Source: Sipunculus nudus
Taxonomy: Eukaryota; Annelida; Sipuncula; Golfingiida; Sipunculidae
DNA: 64,000 nucleotides
Assembly (NCBI GenBank): GCA_026874595.1
Contig: CM049309.1
Location: 50,258,079 to 50,322,078, forward strand
Direction of reading: 5' to 3'
A program made the position numbers and the translations under genes. The notes beneath the pieces were generated by a model that saw only the letters and a program-made list of their open reading frames with translations, ran no database searches and was not told where the DNA came from. Below, in pieces: positions 60,764 to 64,000 of this stretch. The stretch's first letter is position 1; each line of letters starts with the position of its first letter.

Positions 60764-61195
60764 CATGTTTTTGAGGCAATTTCAGTTTAGAATTATCCAT
60801 AATATATTGTCTGTGAATGTAAAGCTATACAGACGAAAATAACTGATACCAACCTGTGTTCATATTGAAAAAAGAAACAGAAACAGTCGTGCATTTATTT
60901 TGTGATTGCTACACAGCTAAATCATTTTATAGACAAATTAGTCAGTGGGCAGAACACGCTGGAATAAACATGTCTGTACTGACTCTGCTCCTTAATTACA
61001 GGGTGTGACAAAGACAATGTCAATAAGCGAATAATATATTTGTAATTATTGCTACAAAAATACGTAATTTTTAAAAATAGAGAATCGGGTAACTTTCCAT
61101 CTTTGGTTGCATTTATATCACATGTTAAGTAATTCGAAGGACTGGAGTTGCTGAAAAATATAAAAAAATGTATTTTCATAAACAAAATTGACGTA
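58943..61195 (+). pseudogene. Decayed L1/Tx1-like LINE, ORF2 relic (reverse transcriptase to C-terminus)
   Basis: ORF2 of such LINEs encodes endonuclease and reverse transcriptase; here the endonuclease is absent. The relic starts near an SKEEILISLKEMKDNKTPGN segment just before the fingers. It continues with an IVTLIEKPGK and WRPIS block near 59130-59190, motif A (FAIDFASAFDSIDH, 59371-59412), motif B (GQSDPFAPYLI, from 59555, in another frame) and motif C (FADDT, 59680-59694). A stop codon interrupts at 59536-59538, and frameshifts separate the motifs. Downstream blocks include KILGMWFTYN near 59888, a LTVFGRDTVIKPLRISKLVY block near 60000 and a cysteine/histidine segment (NLCSY...ETETVVHLFCDC) near 60850-60910 typical of L1/Tx1 C-termini. 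A further C-terminal block reaches about 61170. A (TA)n tract breaks the frame at 60718. It cannot encode an active protein. Confidence 0.9.
60718..60759. repeat. (TA)n microsatellite inside the LINE relic
   Basis: A TA tract of about 42 bases interrupts the C-terminal part of the LINE. Confidence 0.95.
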
Positions 61196-61303
61196 AACTA
61201 CTCTTTTAAATTGCTTTTTTAAACTGCTTTTAAAGAGTGAAGAATTTTAAAAAATTGCTGTAGAATATGATTTTGAAAGGCGTATAAATATGTAGATATA
61301 GAA

Positions 61304-61305
<2 letters not shown>

Positions 61306-61349
<44 letters not shown>
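61306..61349. repeat. (TA)n microsatellite
   Basis: TA tract downstream of the LINE, ending in TGTGTG. Confidence 0.95.
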
Positions 61350-61355
<6 letters not shown>

Positions 61356-61910
61356 ACACGTGAAGCGTGTTTCTTCATGAATTTATACATAAGTATGTAT
61401 ATTTAGATATAAATATTCGAATCCTATAAATATTATGTGTATCTGACCAAACCATTTAAATCTACAAATAACATTGTTAATATTATTAAATAAAATGTTG
61501 TTATTGAATGATATGGAAAATATACAGATAAAATGAGACATAATTATAATTGCAGTAAACATAATTAAATTCTCTTCACCAATACTACGTTGGTATCCTC
61601 TCGGCAGGAATACGTCTATATTGTCTATATGCATTTGTCCGTGAAAAAGCACAAACAAGTAACAAAATAAGCAATTTTAACTTTCTCTTTGTGAAATCAA
61701 TTTCGTTCAATCAATATCTGTATGTACTTTTTCAGAAAAACTTGAAATACTGAAATTAAAATTGAATATTGTAATTTTAAAAGTGTTCGTGTTCATAAAC
61801 ACAAGATTTGTATAATTTTTTCTAGCTTCAAGGGATGTCAATGATGATAAAGAACGATAAAAATAAATATCTGGTGATACTGAGACTTCCAATAAAAATG
61901 AAAAACAGGA
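61350..61910. other. Unassigned AT-rich stretch
   Basis: Minus-strand frames of 61-91 codons are rich in I, F, N and S and match nothing recognised. Confidence 0.4.
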
Positions 61911-61914
61911 ATAA

Positions 61915-62086
61915 AAAAAAAATTGCTGTGTTTACAAACACGTTGTTGATAAACACGTTCATACATCCTTCACATCATAACTTTTCATAACTAGAATGAT
62001 TACCCTTAGATCATTAATATAAACCCAGAGGAAACCAGAAATCACAATAATTATTTTTCAAAAGGTAGGTGAATGGGCACCTTTAA
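61915..62086 (-). mobile_element. TTAA-type element family G, truncated copy
   Basis: In reverse complement it starts TTAAAGGTGCCCATTCACCT (from 62086) and continues ACCTTTTGAAA, ATTAATGATCTAAGGGTAA, GTTATGAAAAGTTATGA and TGTTTGTAAACACAGC, matching 27942-28105. The other end is missing or lost in an A run near 61910. Confidence 0.75.
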
Positions 62087-62291
62087 GTGCTTAAAATGCT
62101 GTCACATGTTTTTCGCAACTGGCTACCGTAGCCTATGTAAATAATATGTTCAATATTTTAACCCAAATATTCAATAGAAAATCATTTATTTTAGTATATT
62201 TTTTAGACTATTGCCTTGTCGGAGCCATAGGGGTCTCAGGCACGTGTGTATATATGTGTATGTATGTACATATGTATATATGAATGTATAT

Positions 62292-63010
62292 TAAGGTTGA
62301 GACGGTTACCGATATTCGGTATTTTCACGATATCTGACCACTTCGGTAATCGCACCGCCAACTTTCCTTTTATCGCGATCTCACGATACGCATATATGTC
62401 CACGATTTTATTTCACAAGCAAGCCCTTGAAGTTTTTTAATAAAATGGCATCATTAGGCTCTGTCAGAGAGGACAAAACCGGAGAATCCAAAGCGAAATT
62501 AACATTATAAAGAAAGAGCAATAAAAAAACATATCCTTCGAAATGGAAACGAAATGGAACGAAAATGTCAACGTAAAAGTGTCACCGGATCCAACATTCC
62601 TGACTGGTTGCATATTTTGTCATATAAAACGGGAGTCGGAATATTTAGACATGATGGTTATGACATGCTCTCCGAAAACTCCGGGATTCTCCGGCTTTTA
62701 TGTAGTTATAGGAAACATGGTGGAAAGTTCTGATAAGCCTACCGGTAATTTGACGAGGGGGGCAGAAGTTTTCGTGCCTCCAGCTCGCACACCTGCAGTG
62801 CCTTCATGCAATTTACATCACTTACTGAGTCATCCAGTGATACTGACGCAATGGTTATAAATGATATTAATGGTTAACCCCTTGTCTAAGATCAAGACCG
62901 TAAAGGTTACTACTGTTATTATTATTGATGGCTCATAAATGACAAAATTTAAATAATATTGATAATGATATACCGTGATATCGCGATAAAATTTAAATAA
63001 TTATAATGAT
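62292..63010 (+). mobile_element. Possible decayed hAT-like element
   Basis: It opens TAAGGTTGAGACGGTTACCG with nearby GATATTCGGTATTTTCACGA, a style I recall from hAT elements. Words such as ATACCGTGATATCGCGATAA near 62971 are partly inverted relative to the start. A 105-codon frame (62543-62860) with CIFCHIK has no confident match to a transposase or BED finger. The right end is unclear because the 63012 repeat follows. Confidence 0.35.
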
Positions 63011-63011
63011 A

Positions 63012-63338
63012 TCAACAAGTGACCCATGGGTCATGATGCTCAGCTGACTAAGAAGACCTTCACAAAACGAATTTTAACATCTGAATGCCAAATTTTGTAG
63101 GTTGTATCCCCATTCAACTGAAGCTTAGCTCGGAGGATATGGGTAACAGAGACCTAATTTGAAGTTTCTCAGGAGATTTTTCATGGACCTCCCTAGATGT
63201 AAAGTTAGAAGATTCCAGAAACAGCAATTACGATTTGTGCCTGTTTAACGAACAAACAGATGGACGGACGGACGGACGCCGGACAAAGAGTGATCGCTAT
63301 AGCTCAGATGAATTTCAATCAGCTGAGATAAAAACTAA
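63012..63338 (+). mobile_element. Short Helitron-like non-autonomous element of family A
   Basis: It starts TC after an A (63011), carries the palindrome TGACCCATGGGTCA near the 5' end, and ends with a hairpin (AGCTCAG...CTGAGAT, 63301-63329) followed by CTAA and a T. The pattern A|TC...hairpin...CTRR|T is the rule for Helitron insertions, which make no target duplication. It contains a single family A unit (CAGAGACCTAATTTGAAG, a GGACGGACGGACG tract, AAAGAGTGATCGCTATAG) and is the short form of the 4-kb element at 5155-9157 in the opposite orientation. No coding frame. The Helitron assignment rests on end rules only. Confidence 0.6.
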
Positions 63339-64000
63339 TATCGTCCCAACTCAGATGTGTATATGTTAATGTAAACCTGAATACAAGCAATCATTCTAAA
63401 ATATCCAGGGGAAAAAGTACATGTGCTAACATGCTTGCTTTAGGCCTACATACATGTCAGTCGGTGAAATTAAATTTTTCACTTTCCGCACATAAAGGAC
63501 ATCACACATGAAATCCTCTAATATCTAATATTTCATCCATCAGCTGAGGATATGACTAATGTGGCCGTATCAATAGACATACAGAGCTTATTCTCCATCC
63601 GAGTGTTATTTTCGCATCTACGACCTTTAAATTTTTATTATTTTTTTTCAGCATTAACAATTACGATTCCAAGTCCGCCATGAACAAAGAATGGTTGTTC
63701 ACCATAGTGGAAAACAATTTTTTCGGTCATCAATGATCCTTTTAAAACGTGTAGCGTCCTTGAGCAGGTTTATACGGAAACTAGACCGAATGGTATAAAT
63801 AATTGTTCACCAGGACGGCTAAAGTCACAAAGTGAAAGCGAAGGATCTCTTAATGGGAAACTTCAGTCAGCGAAAGTTTTTCAAATAAAATTAGGAGTAG
63901 TAAAAATAGGCACGCTGGGTGATAATGGGGGTAATTTGTATGGCGTAGCGTGGTCGCGTCCCTACAAATTGAAAGCCTAGTCATGATTGCTCCTTTAATC
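63339..64000. other. Unassigned stretch to window end
   Basis: AT-rich DNA with no recognised feature. Confidence 0.4.

Overview
This window is AT-rich, repeat-dense animal DNA with no host protein-coding gene that I can support. It contains many long (TA)n tracts, several non-LTR and LTR retrotransposon relics, tRNA-derived SINEs, and many short non-autonomous elements with terminal inverted repeats. Several dispersed repeats start with a short hairpin, then a GTCCGTCC-type tract, or contain phrases such as AAAGGTCAAGGTCACAGG. From memory these resemble repeats common in mollusc genomes. I therefore read the source as a lophotrochozoan, most likely a mollusc; that is an inference. No bacterial, phage, CRISPR or operon-like structure is present.

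Layout. 1-2330 holds microsatellites, a partial hairpin-type repeat, the 3' end of a CR1/L2/Jockey-like LINE and a dispersed repeat (family D). 2330-5150 is mostly unassigned, with one CAGGGGCGGATCC element and trinucleotide-like tracts. 5155-9157 is a 4-kb composite: seven units of about 336-344 bp, and inside the last unit a second element (7531-8978) with its own array of about 278 bp. Both arrays carry the palindrome GGTGGCGCCACC. 11128-13114 holds a molluscan-type dispersed repeat and a SINE between hAT-like ends. 13330-37690 is largely quiet, broken by TA tracts, miniature elements, a purine-rich strand and one full TTAA-flanked element.

37690-39312 holds the most striking structure: a 568-bp element built from about 15 copies of a 21-bp palindromic repeat (core TTCGTGCGCACGAA), inserted in a dispersed repeat whose uninterrupted relative lies at 21.1 kb. 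It is followed by a 534-bp hAT-like element. 44.9-46.1 kb has two more short elements.

47288-48110 (minus) and 51076-51962 (plus) are two solo LTRs of one family, recognised from shared sequence, TG...CA ends, TATA box, AATAAA signal and target duplication. A second SINE lies between them. 52278-53146 is an element with inverted ends and a tandemly doubled interior. 58943-61195 is a decayed L1/Tx1-like LINE with broken reverse-transcriptase motifs. 63012-63338 is a short repeat of the 5155 family that obeys Helitron end rules.

The window reads as a gene desert or a very large intron shaped by repeated transposon insertion. Coordinates come from direct reading; alignments were made by eye, so element edges are good to a few bases where a terminal motif is visible and to tens of bases elsewhere.
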